From: an uncultured Tateyamaria sp.
GTDB taxonomy: Bacteria > Pseudomonadota > Alphaproteobacteria > Rhodobacterales > Rhodobacteraceae
Direction: 5' to 3'
NCBI RefSeq assembly: GCF_947503385.1
Contig: NZ_CANNDO010000001.1
Coordinates: 992,001 to 1,056,000, forward strand
DNA length: 64,000 nucleotides
The notes below the pieces were generated by a model. That model had not been told where the DNA came from. It searched no databases and was given only the letters and a program-made list of their open reading frames with translations. A program made the position numbers and the translations under genes. Below, piece after piece: positions 27,501-34,465 of this stretch (positions within the stretch are counted from its first letter, which is position 1; every line of letters starts with the position of its first letter).

Positions 27501-27935
27501 TATTTGGATGACGAATTTGGACAACGGGTGCGCGACAGCGATGTGCCCGGACCGGTGCAGCGCAGCCATGTGTTCAGCCTCGATGCCGATTATGACCTGA
27601 CCAAAGCGTGGTCTGTGGGCGGCAAGATCGGCGCACGGTTCAGCGAAAGTGCCGCGACCAGCGGGGACGCCTACACCTCTAACGATGCGGTGCTGGGCAT
27701 CATGAACGCGCGGTGGCATATGCTGGACAAATGGGACGCTCTTTTTGAGCTGCGCGCGTTGGATTTGCGGGACGTGGGCACAACCGAGGTTGGCGGTCTG
27801 GCTGCCGTCTACCGGCACGTGGGCAAGAATGTGAAGCTCGGGATTGGCTACAACTTTACGAATTTCAGCGACGACCTGACGGACCTGACCTATGACGACA
27901 AGGGCGCATTCATCAACATTGTTGCCAAGTTCTGA
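24543..27935 (+). CDS. Large outer-membrane beta-barrel protein paired with the giant repeat protein
   Basis: The protein is 1130 residues. The ATG at 24543 has AGGG upstream and lies 11 bp after the giant gene's stop, so the two form an operon. It has a signal peptide (MNRIFATTAFLLGSTALPALA), then periplasmic beta-sandwich modules to about residue 260, including the ADVRVQYDGLDVTPRLDLEI segment and GGAVTVSGSSVAAGAQVS. From about residue 260 on, strands alternate in barrel fashion (RIAGYFNGRFANGVELTAQVD, DLYPTYGDDSTLVDDTPTSG, then many Tyr- and Asp-rich strands), and the chain ends in Phe (AFINIVAKF), the BAM signal. There is no TonB box that I can see. It probably anchors or exports the giant protein; this pairing role is inference from the operon. 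Confidence 0.8.
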   Translation: MNRIFATTAFLLGSTALPALAQDGFVIQLNGDRVAGNDPALERQIKRIDEVLERADVRVQYDGLDVTPRLDLEIDGPDDTRRAGETVTLQSALNYPGFVTRGEVLILDLNARGGPKTLGRYDIAPNGQVNVEVPEGDNIVALHRVYDARGRYDETAPLRLSRGDDRDLVDGVEDGNDATARRRIPVYGGAVTVSGSSVAAGAQVSTLGEVITPSPGGEFVIQRILPPGTHAVGVQVRGAGAEPVDVVREIDVPRSDSFYALQLDLTLGYSDSDLDGRDYYQQGRIAGYFNGRFANGVELTAQVDTGEGDLDEIFSGLGERDPRSTFLRLDPDDLYPTYGDDSTLVDDTPTSGKFYLRVEKDNNYAIWGDWRANIANTTYLRNDRTLYGARAHVESRDVTSQGEARWQLDAYAAQQDTLTQRDVFRGTGGSVYFLSRQDLTIGSETLLVQVRDATTGRVISTQTLVAGRDYTINHIQGIITLEEPLQSGTGSNGLVVTDVGGAADVNLVVQYEFTPDTGDIDAFAYGARGELWATDRLRFGATLQSEQTPAGTQESFGVDLRYQVNEDTYLSLEYAQSEGPGFGSDVSTDGGLVFDEAAAVAGSGEAYRIEGRAALVDLGLDADGAISAYFEERTAGFTTLDYSTTADETLWGIALDVAATERLDIALYFDSFEQDGGKIDREGGIEADYAVTDQMTLSFGLENLEREGVSGSGDGSRTDAVVRLSFEPSETLSWYVYVQETLERSGALEENDRVGLGGRVEWAESWELEGEISDGDGGTGGRLLIRNDRGEAGNTYFGYELDPSREISGLSRAETGRSKGRFIVGGERQVSGTVTMFGENAYDRFGRYNSLTSSYGITYEPTERLSFVTAFETGQVRDEVNGNFDRYALSLGVQYQSDIWEGKARLEYRKEDGTGSASTRDSDTWLFTGSGSYKIDESQRLVFYAKLSDTDGNGGIAPDANFTDLSVGYAYRPIHDERLNVLFRYRYLDDEFGQRVRDSDVPGPVQRSHVFSLDADYDLTKAWSVGGKIGARFSESAATSGDAYTSNDAVLGIMNARWHMLDKWDALFELRALDLRDVGTTEVGGLAAVYRHVGKNVKLGIGYNFTNFSDDLTDLTYDDKGAFINIVAKF

Positions 27936-28383
27936 CCGCGCGTGAGCCCGCCCAATCGGGTTGGTGGCGGGCGGTGCAGATTGCGCTTGCGGCACGATTT
28001 GTGTCCGTCACAACGTGGCGCGACAAGGGGATAGGGACCGAGCGACCATTGCCCAAACGCGATGTCCTTCGGGGTGACGGCGTGCGTGTCGCCTTGAGAT
28101 ATGTGACGTTTCGGCTGGAATACCTGACCCGTGATGAATGCCCCCGGACAGGCCCGTATATATGTCAAAGCCTTTGTGCCCGCTATCCGGCACATGGGTC
28201 GGGATCGCGCCGGAGGTGGATCGTTTTGGACCACATGAAAGCACTCAACTATCTTGCGGGTGCGTTTTCCAACGGGCCTGCGCACCGTAGGACGGATGAC
28301 CGGCAGGCCAAAAATTGCGGCGTCCTGCCGATCCATCGCGGACAGGCTTTGGGCTTTGCGTTTGTTGTGCCCTTCAGGCGCGA
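27936..28383. other. Convergent intergenic region
   Basis: About 450 bp between the end of the barrel gene and the end of the RraA-like gene. It contains a terminator-like hairpin at 27946-27972. A plus-strand open frame crosses it and enters the RraA-like gene, but its protein looks like shadow translation. Nothing else was recognised. Confidence 0.5.
27946..27972 (+). terminator. Terminator-like hairpin after the surface-protein operon
   Basis: GCCCGCC and GGCGGGC form a perfect 7-bp stem around a 13-nt loop, 11 bp after the barrel gene's stop. No T-run follows, so it may stabilise the mRNA end or act with Rho. Confidence 0.5.
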
Positions 28384-29094
28384 TCAGGTGCGTGCTTTTT
28401 CGAATTGCGCCCAGACCTCTTCCAGCGTGTCGATGTCGAAACCGGGTGCGCGCGCGGGACCCAAGACGATGGCCTCGCAAGAGATCACGGTTTCGATGGC
28501 CTGCTTTAGCGATGGAATGACATCGGTCGGGATGACCAACGCGCCGTGACGGTCGGCGTGGATCAACTCGTCCTGCGCCACGCGCATTCCCATGATGCTG
28601 ACGGGTGTTCCGATCTCGACCACATGCACAAAGCCGTGGCTGGGGCCGATGGACCCGGACAGAACCGGGAACCCGTCGTCGATCACATCGAGATCACGCA
28701 TGACACCATTTGTCACCGCACCAGCAAGGCCAAGGCCCTTGTGGACCGCGACATGGACCTCGCCCCACCACCCGGCGATGCAGTTTGGATAATCGACATC
28801 TTCCACCACGGCGGCGGTCGGCCCGCTGCCCGCGGCCATGGACCGGAAATAGTCCATGCGCCGGGCTCGGATCGCCTCTGGTTCTTCGGTCGGCGGGGCA
28901 AGGCCGGAAATCTTGGCGGTACGGGCAAATCCAACGGTGGCGGGGTCGCCGGGCTTGGAATGCTGCATCGTGCCACGGGTGAACCGGTTAAAGCCGCGCC
29001 TGCCCTGCGCCACCTCGATGGCGTTGCAGACAGTGGGCGTGTCCACTGATCGCAGGAGCGACAGAAGGTCGTCGGGAATTACTGTGTCAGCCAT
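28384..29094 (-). CDS. RraA-family protein (HMG aldolase-like)
   Basis: The protein is 236 residues, typical for the RraA / 4-hydroxy-4-methyl-2-oxoglutarate aldolase family. The N-terminus LLRSVDTPTVCNAIEVAQG and the central metal and substrate segment LGLAGAVTNGVMRDLDVIDDGFPVLSG (canonical G-x-V-R-D-x-D) are conserved, as is QDELIHADRHGALVIP. Members are either class II metal-dependent aldolases or RNase E inhibitors; with Arg and Asp of the catalytic motif kept, an aldolase or decarboxylase role is more likely. It is the last gene of the sugar-type ABC operon and overlaps the hydrolase remnant by 16 bp. The true substrate is unknown. Confidence 0.85.
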   Translation of the reverse strand: MADTVIPDDLLSLLRSVDTPTVCNAIEVAQGRRGFNRFTRGTMQHSKPGDPATVGFARTAKISGLAPPTEEPEAIRARRMDYFRSMAAGSGPTAAVVEDVDYPNCIAGWWGEVHVAVHKGLGLAGAVTNGVMRDLDVIDDGFPVLSGSIGPSHGFVHVVEIGTPVSIMGMRVAQDELIHADRHGALVIPTDVIPSLKQAIETVISCEAIVLGPARAPGFDIDTLEEVWAQFEKART

Positions 29095-29278
29095 GTGCTC
29101 AATGTCCTGTTCATAAAGTCGGGTTGTTCCAATGTCGGCAACTGCCCCGCGCCCGGAATGATCGCGAGCGTCGATCCCGGGATCAGTTCGTGCGTCCTCT
29201 CATGACGCGCCACGGGGCAGGGGCGGTCATCCTCACCGCACATCAAACCGGGCCGCCAGACACGCGAATCACGCATCA
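29079..29278 (-). pseudogene. Alpha/beta-hydrolase C-terminal remnant
   Basis: Starting exactly where the bicupin gene ends, a frame reads LMRDSRVWRPGLMCGEDDRP, then CPVARHERTHELIPGSTLAI and IPGAGQLPTLEQPDF, ending WLTQ at 29079. This is the C-terminal quarter of an alpha/beta-hydrolase of the 3-oxoadipate enol-lactonase type: GEDD holds the acid region and IPGAGQLPTLEQP is the segment around the catalytic His, which here is Gln. A few residues between DSR and GLMCG also appear to be missing. There is no N-terminal part (no nucleophile elbow) upstream, which is bicupin coding sequence. It looks like a decayed gene left by a deletion. Confidence 0.65.
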
Positions 29279-30244
29279 GCCCAGCGGCATTGTCTTGCCC
29301 GCAGGATCGTCCGTGCGTCTGATGCGGTACAGTGAGGCCTCGCCCGTCATCGAAGGGGCGACGGACCGCGCCACACCGTCCGGCACAAGGCACGTATCGC
29401 CGGGGGCCAGCACGGTTTCGCCGCCGTCCCAGCCCAGATGCCAGTGACCTTTCATCGGCATCAGCACTTCGGGGGCATTGCAGGTGTATTGGTCTGCGGG
29501 AATGGACCGGCGTGTGATGAAATCCACTTCAAAGCCCGGACGGTCGCGCAGGATTGCATCCGGGCCGATCACCTTGGCGGGTTGACGGTCGGCCAGCGCC
29601 ATCAAGTCCCAATAGCGGGCGACGTAATGCGGAACGACGTCGGCGGTTGTGGGTTCGCCACGTTTGGCAAGTTCTGCCTCGGGCATCAGTGGCATGGGGG
29701 CGATATCCTGCGGCGGCGTCTGCCCCTTTTTGGTGTCGTAGAGAACACCGTTTTCACCAAGGATCAGCCCATGCGCTGCCGCCTCTTCGACGACCTGCGG
29801 CGCCCACATCACGCCTCCGCCTGCATCGTCCCCGCCGAGGAACGCCATGATCATCCCGTAATCCGTCCCGATGTTTTCGAACCCGCGAAAGATGCCGGTG
29901 GGGATGTTGAAAATGTCGCCCTCCTCCAACGTCACCTTGCCGGCGTCGCCCCACCGACCCCAGAAAAACCGCCAGCGTCCCTTGAGGACAAAGAACGCCT
30001 CAGCGGTGTTGTGATCGTGCAGAGAGTTGCGGCACCGTGGCGGCTGGCCCGCCGCACCGATGTTAAAGCCGGGCGTGTCGCGGATATGCACGTGCTGGTC
30101 CGGGCTTTCTGACACTCCGCCACCGATAATGGTAAAGTTCTCCTTTTGATCGCTGCCCGGTGTGTGGGCGTCGATAAAGGCGGTTTTGCAGGGTTTGAGT
30201 TCGCCGTAGCGGACGATGCGGGGGGCTGTGTCGGTCAAAGTCAT
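29276..30244 (-). CDS. Bicupin-domain protein
   Basis: The protein is 322 residues with two cupin domains. The first (residues about 75-150) has HDHNTAEAFFVLKGRWRFFW and EEGDIFNIPTGIFRGFENIG, matching cupin motifs 1 and 2 with His, His, Glu metal ligands. The second (about 240-310) has VLMPMKGHWHLGWDGGE and LAPGDTCLVPDGVARS. This layout resembles dioxygenases such as gentisate 1,2-dioxygenase as well as sugar-modifying cupins, but an aromatic substrate is not indicated by the context. It lies in the sugar-type ABC operon between lacI and the RraA-like gene, so a role in catabolism of the imported compound is inferred. Confidence 0.8.
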   Translation of the reverse strand: MTLTDTAPRIVRYGELKPCKTAFIDAHTPGSDQKENFTIIGGGVSESPDQHVHIRDTPGFNIGAAGQPPRCRNSLHDHNTAEAFFVLKGRWRFFWGRWGDAGKVTLEEGDIFNIPTGIFRGFENIGTDYGMIMAFLGGDDAGGGVMWAPQVVEEAAAHGLILGENGVLYDTKKGQTPPQDIAPMPLMPEAELAKRGEPTTADVVPHYVARYWDLMALADRQPAKVIGPDAILRDRPGFEVDFITRRSIPADQYTCNAPEVLMPMKGHWHLGWDGGETVLAPGDTCLVPDGVARSVAPSMTGEASLYRIRRTDDPAGKTMPLG

Positions 30245-30410
30245 TGTCGTGGCCTTTTGTGGTTCGAATTGATGCGCGTCGCGGTGCAGGGGCCGGTCAA
30301 TTCGGTGGCCGCAGGTTCAGCCGTCGGGACCGCAGGCTTTGCCGATGGGTGTGAAAGCGACGCATGGCCGTGCTTTCTGACAGGCCTTCTGTACAGGTCG
30401 GTCGTCCAGC

Positions 30411-30443
30411 GCGTCCGTGCGCAGCACTGCGCCGCACGGACGC
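30411..30443. other. Long perfect hairpin between lacI-type gene and bicupin gene
   Basis: GCGTCCGTGCG (30411-30421) and CGCACGGACGC (30433-30443) form a perfect 11-bp stem with an 11-nt loop in the 278-bp gap. There is no T-run. It may stabilise or separate the upstream and downstream parts of the operon transcript, or be a repetitive palindrome. Confidence 0.6.
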
Positions 30444-30522
30444 ATCCGACTGCGGACCGCATCGTAGGGGGAGCACCGGCCCACGGCGCAGGTCCGGGAC
30501 TTTGACGTGGCGGTGCGCGGCG

Positions 30523-31554
30523 TCAGATCGGACCATCGGCCCACCCTTCCGGCACGCGCGCGCTGCCCCGAATGACCAGCGCGCTTTCGATCTCCACCCG
30601 TCCCTTGGGCGTCACGCCATCCTCGATCATGCTCAGCAGCATAGAAACCGTTTCCTCGACCATCCGGTTCACTGGTTGGCGCAGGGTGGTCAGATCGTAG
30701 GTCTTCCACGCGGACATGGGCACATCATCGTATCCCACGACCGAAACGTCCCGCGGTACGCAAAGCCGAAGATCACACCGCAGCGTTTCCAGCACGGCAA
30801 AGGCCATGTGATCATTGCCCACAAAAATCGCATCCGGCACCTCGGCACCGCTGAACAGATCCAGTGTCGCCGTGATCGCCATGCTGCGGCGATAATGACT
30901 GTCGATAACGGCAAAGGGTGTCAGGCCGTGGGCAGCAAGCCCATCCACGAACCCTTGTTGCCTGTCTCTGCCGTTCACCGATTTTTTCCAACCGGCGATA
31001 TGGGCGATCCGGCTGTGGCCGCCTGCGGCGAGGAACTGTCCGGCCAGCCGCCCGCCATCGTAGTTTGCTGCTGTCACGGACGGCAATGTGCGGTCGTCCT
31101 GACCACGGTTGAACAGAACGAATGGCATGTTCAGATCGCGCAGGCGCGCGGTCAACTGGTTGGACATGCTGGTCGATGCCAGAATGATCCCGTCCACCTG
31201 ATGGGCGAGCAGCCCTTCGACCACGCTGTCGACCTCTTCGGCCATGTTGGCGGCGAAAAAGACCAGCACATGATATCCGCGCTCGCTCAGCCGTTCGGAC
31301 AGTTTTTGCAGGGCTTCGGGGTAGAACGGGTTTTTCAGATAAGCGAGCACGATGCCAATGGTAAAGGACCGACCCGTATTGAGAGACCGGGCCAGCGTAT
31401 TGGGGCGGTACCCCAGTTCGCGCGCTGCATCCTGCACCAGTTTGACCTTGTCGGCTGACACACGCGCGCCCGGTGTGAACACACGGCTGACCGTGGGCTG
31501 GCTGACACCGGCCCGTCGCGCAACCTGCGCGGCAGTGATGCGCGTATCAGGCAC
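30523..31554 (-). CDS. LacI-family transcriptional regulator
   Basis: The protein is 343 residues, with a GTG start. The N-terminal helix-turn-helix is typical (ITAAQVARRAGVSQPTVSRV), followed by the hinge LGYRPNTLARSLNTGRS. The periplasmic-binding-protein-like effector domain runs from about residue 63 (TIGIVLAYLKNPFYPEALQK, VDGIILASTSMSN, PDAIFVGNDHMAFAVLETL, DVSVVGYDDVPMSAWKTYDL). It lies 48 bp after the ABC ATPase gene in the same direction and probably controls the operon through the palindrome at 35839-35850. The inducer is presumably the imported sugar or a derivative. Confidence 0.92.
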   Translation of the reverse strand: MPDTRITAAQVARRAGVSQPTVSRVFTPGARVSADKVKLVQDAARELGYRPNTLARSLNTGRSFTIGIVLAYLKNPFYPEALQKLSERLSERGYHVLVFFAANMAEEVDSVVEGLLAHQVDGIILASTSMSNQLTARLRDLNMPFVLFNRGQDDRTLPSVTAANYDGGRLAGQFLAAGGHSRIAHIAGWKKSVNGRDRQQGFVDGLAAHGLTPFAVIDSHYRRSMAITATLDLFSGAEVPDAIFVGNDHMAFAVLETLRCDLRLCVPRDVSVVGYDDVPMSAWKTYDLTTLRQPVNRMVEETVSMLLSMIEDGVTPKGRVEIESALVIRGSARVPEGWADGPI

Positions 31555-31602
31555 AGAGCGGCCCCGTGGCGGGTTTGAACAAAAGGTGCGCGCCGGACCG
31601 CA

Positions 31603-32658
31603 TCATGTGATCCGGTTCCCGGTGTCGGGGTCGAACAGGTACAAATGGTCCGGGTCCAAAGAGATGCTGACCACATCGTCCTGATCCTTGCGCAGATGTC
31701 GGTCGCCCTTGGCGATCACGCGCTGTTTGCCCCATTGCACGGTCAGCAACGTGGCCTCGCCGGTGTTTTCGAACGCATAGATGCGAACGTCGATATCGCC
31801 CTGACCTTCTTCGGCCACGCGCATGTCATCGGCGCGCACGCCCAGAACGACCTGCGCGCGGTCCGACGCCGCGACCCGCACCAGTTTTGTGCCACCCGTC
31901 GTGACGAAATGCCCATCCTGCACCGATCCATTGATCAGGTTCATTGCGGGCGATCCGATGAAGCCTGCCACAAAGAGATTGGTGGGATCGTTGTAGATTT
32001 CGTCGGGGGTGCCCAACTGCTGGATGATGCCGTTTTTCATCACGGCAACCCGGTCGGCCAGCGTCATCGCTTCGATCTGATCATGGGTCACGTAGATTGT
32101 CGTTATCTTGAGCGCGCGGCTAAGGTGTTTCAATTCGGCTCGCATGGTTACGCGCAGCTTGGCGTCGAGATTGGACAGCGGTTCGTCCATCAAAAAGACC
32201 TTGGGCGTGCGCACAATGGCGCGGGCCAAGGCGACCCGCTGGCGCTGGCCGCCCGACAGCGCCTTGGGCTTGCGGTGCAGAAATTCGGTCAGCTCCACCT
32301 GTTCTGCGGCCTTCTGCACGCGCGGTGCGATGTCAGCCTTGGGCGTGCCGCGCACCTTGAGCGGGTAGGCGATATTGTCGAATATCGTCATGTGCGGATA
32401 CAGCCCGTAATTCTGGAACACCATCGCGACATCCCGGTCTTTGGGCAGATCGTCATTGACCTTACGGTCGCCGATCCAGATCTCGCCCTCTGTCGGCTCT
32501 TCGAGGCCGGCGATCATGCGCATGGTCGTGGTCTTGCCGCAGCCCGAGGGTCCAAGCAGGACCAGAAACTCCTTGTCGAGTATGTCGAGGGACTGGTTGT
32601 CGACCCCGATGAAATCGCCCCAACGCTTGGTCAGGTTCTTGAGGACGACTTTGGCCAT
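31603..32658 (-). CDS. Sugar-type ABC transporter ATP-binding protein (UgpC/MalK family)
   Basis: The protein is 351 residues, starting MAKVVLKNLTKRWGDF at 32658, which overlaps the permease stop by 1 nt. Walker A is GPSGCGKTT, the signature is LSGGQRQRVALARA, Walker B is VFLMDEPLSNLDAK and the switch His is in YVTHDQIEAM. The C-terminal 110 residues are a TOBE/OB domain (GVRADDMRVAEEGQ) as in MalK-type ATPases. It powers import by the two permeases encoded just upstream in the operon. Confidence 0.95.
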   Translation of the reverse strand: MAKVVLKNLTKRWGDFIGVDNQSLDILDKEFLVLLGPSGCGKTTTMRMIAGLEEPTEGEIWIGDRKVNDDLPKDRDVAMVFQNYGLYPHMTIFDNIAYPLKVRGTPKADIAPRVQKAAEQVELTEFLHRKPKALSGGQRQRVALARAIVRTPKVFLMDEPLSNLDAKLRVTMRAELKHLSRALKITTIYVTHDQIEAMTLADRVAVMKNGIIQQLGTPDEIYNDPTNLFVAGFIGSPAMNLINGSVQDGHFVTTGGTKLVRVAASDRAQVVLGVRADDMRVAEEGQGDIDVRIYAFENTGEATLLTVQWGKQRVIAKGDRHLRKDQDDVVSISLDPDHLYLFDPDTGNRIT

Positions 32659-33485
32659 CAGCGCACGGCCCCCATTGTCATGCCTTGTACGAAATACTTG
32701 CGGATGATCAGCGCCAACACGAACATTGGCAGCATGATTATGATGCCTGCCGCACTCAGCAGGTTCCACAAATCCCCCTCTTCGGCCTTGAACAGCGCAA
32801 GGCCGATGGGCAGCGTTACCGCGTCCTTATTGGTCAGGATCAGCGCAAACAGGAACTCGTTCCACGCGATGATGAAGCAGAAGATGCCTGCCGTCAGCAA
32901 ACCGGGCGCCGCCATGGGCAGAACGATATTGCGGATCACCTGAAGCCGCGATGATCCATCGACCATCGCCGCTTCCTCGGTGTCCAACGGAATGCCATCA
33001 ATGAACCCTTTGATCATCCAGATTGCAAAGGGCATGACGATGGCAAGGTTGACGAGGATCAGGCCCAGACGCGTGTCCAGAAGCCCGACATCGCGGAACA
33101 TCACAAAGAACGGCAGGATGATAACCACGGCGGGCACGAATTGCGTGGCGAGGATCACCACCAACATCGCCGTCTCGCCGCGCAGCCGGAACCGGCTAAA
33201 GGAATAGGCGGCCATCGTAGCAATGGGGATCGCCAACACGACCGTGACAAAGGCGATGATGGTCGAGTTCAGCAGTTTGTCCCCGAGGTTGTAGGGCGCA
33301 TCAAACACGGTCCCGAAATTCGCGAAGGTCGGCGTAAAGAACAGTTTGAGCTGGTAGACATCCACGTGGGTTTTGAACGCTGCCATGAAAATCCAGATAA
33401 TCGGGACCAGCATGACGAAAATAGCCATCAGGATGAGTGCGGTCTGGATCGCCCGTGCCACCTGCTTTTTCCGTTTTCCGGTCAT
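32658..33485 (-). CDS. Carbohydrate ABC transporter permease (MalG type)
   Basis: The protein is 275 residues with six predicted membrane helices, from TALILMAIFVMLVPIIWIFM to LLSAAGIIIMLPMFVLALII. The EAA loop that contacts the ATPase is DTEEAAMVDGSSRLQVIRNI followed by VLPMAAPGL. Start follows the partner permease stop by 3 bp. It belongs to the CUT1 type of carbohydrate importers, with the partner permease, the ATPase and the binding protein all in one operon. Confidence 0.93.
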   Translation of the reverse strand: MTGKRKKQVARAIQTALILMAIFVMLVPIIWIFMAAFKTHVDVYQLKLFFTPTFANFGTVFDAPYNLGDKLLNSTIIAFVTVVLAIPIATMAAYSFSRFRLRGETAMLVVILATQFVPAVVIILPFFVMFRDVGLLDTRLGLILVNLAIVMPFAIWMIKGFIDGIPLDTEEAAMVDGSSRLQVIRNIVLPMAAPGLLTAGIFCFIIAWNEFLFALILTNKDAVTLPIGLALFKAEEGDLWNLLSAAGIIIMLPMFVLALIIRKYFVQGMTMGAVR

Positions 33486-33488
33486 TGA

Positions 33489-34361
33489 TCAATCCTTCCG
33501 GAACACGAATTTTGCGTAGGCATAGGTCAGGAAGATCATCGGGATCACCATCAGCCACGCGACAGACGCCGCATAGCCTATTTGCCCGTACTTCATCCCG
33601 TTGAAATAAATGTAGTGGCTGAGCGTTTGCGTGGCTGTGCCGGGACCGCCATTCGTCAGCATGAATATCTGGTCAAAGGTTTTCAGGCTGAAGATCGACT
33701 TCAGGATGATGACGACGGCCAGAACCGGTGCAAGCTGCGGCAATGTTACGTCCCTGAAGACGCGCCAGCCGCTGGCGCCGTCGACCTGTGCGGCTTCGAT
33801 CGTGTCTTGTGGCACGCTGGCCAAACCGCCGATCAGCACCAGCGTCAGAAACGGAATCCAGCCCCACACATCCGCCATCACGCAAACGGCGAAGGCGAGG
33901 ATCGGATCCGCCAGCCAACTGACATCGGCAAGAGGCGGGATCATCACGCCGAAAAAGGCATCGAACAGGCCAAATTCCGGGTTGAACATGAACCGGAAGC
34001 TCACGCCGATCAGCGCAGGTGACATGGCAAAGGGCAGGATGAGCAGGGTCTGCACACCCGACCGAAACCTGCCGCCCGGAGCCAGCAGCATCGCGAGACC
34101 CAGCGCCAGTAACGTCGTCAGGGCAACCGTCAGAACCGTGTAGATGGCGGTTATCCAGACCGAATTCCAGAACGCGGGTTCCTGACTGAACGCCCAGGTG
34201 TAATTCTCCCATCCCAGATACTGGTCAAGCGAACCGGGCCGGTTGAGCCGACCCACCGTGAAGGACAAGCGCAGGCTTTCGATCAGCGGCCAAATCGCGG
34301 TGGCAAACACCACAAGGACGGCTGGCAGGACCAACAGGTATTTCAGCGTGTTGTCGCGCAT
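33489..34361 (-). CDS. Carbohydrate ABC transporter permease (MalF type)
   Basis: The protein is 290 residues with six membrane helices (LLVLPAVLVVFATAIWPLIE first). The EAA loop is DTIEAAQVDGASGWRVFRDV followed by TLPQLAPVL. TNGGPGTATQTLSHYIYFNG near the end is typical of MalF/UgpA-like permeases of the CUT1 family. It pairs with the MalG-type permease encoded next. A perfect 8-bp hairpin lies in the 104-bp gap between the binding-protein gene and this one. Confidence 0.93.
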   Translation of the reverse strand: MRDNTLKYLLVLPAVLVVFATAIWPLIESLRLSFTVGRLNRPGSLDQYLGWENYTWAFSQEPAFWNSVWITAIYTVLTVALTTLLALGLAMLLAPGGRFRSGVQTLLILPFAMSPALIGVSFRFMFNPEFGLFDAFFGVMIPPLADVSWLADPILAFAVCVMADVWGWIPFLTLVLIGGLASVPQDTIEAAQVDGASGWRVFRDVTLPQLAPVLAVVIILKSIFSLKTFDQIFMLTNGGPGTATQTLSHYIYFNGMKYGQIGYAASVAWLMVIPMIFLTYAYAKFVFRKD

Positions 34362-34390
34362 GGCTGCGATGTCCCGGTGGGTGTGTGCGC

Positions 34391-34412
34391 CGCCCGGCTG
34401 ACACGCCGGGCG
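34391..34412. other. Hairpin between binding-protein and permease genes
   Basis: CGCCCGGC-TGACAC-GCCGGGCG forms a perfect 8-bp stem with a 6-nt loop. Hairpins at this place in ABC operons commonly protect the binding-protein mRNA and reduce readthrough, giving more binding protein than permease. No T-run is present. Confidence 0.6.
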
Positions 34413-34465
34413 AAGGGGGGATTGGCCGGACCGCGCGCGGCGGCCCGATCAGACGTCAGGACAGA

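Noticed and set aside
27974-28549. A 191-codon plus-strand frame in the gap after the barrel gene
   Set aside because: Its second half overlaps the RraA-like gene antisense and the protein has no coherent composition or motif.
30245-30522. A small minus-strand gene in the gap between lacI-type and bicupin genes
   Set aside because: The frame is Arg/Pro-rich, has no ribosome binding site and is largely made of the hairpin at 30411-30443.
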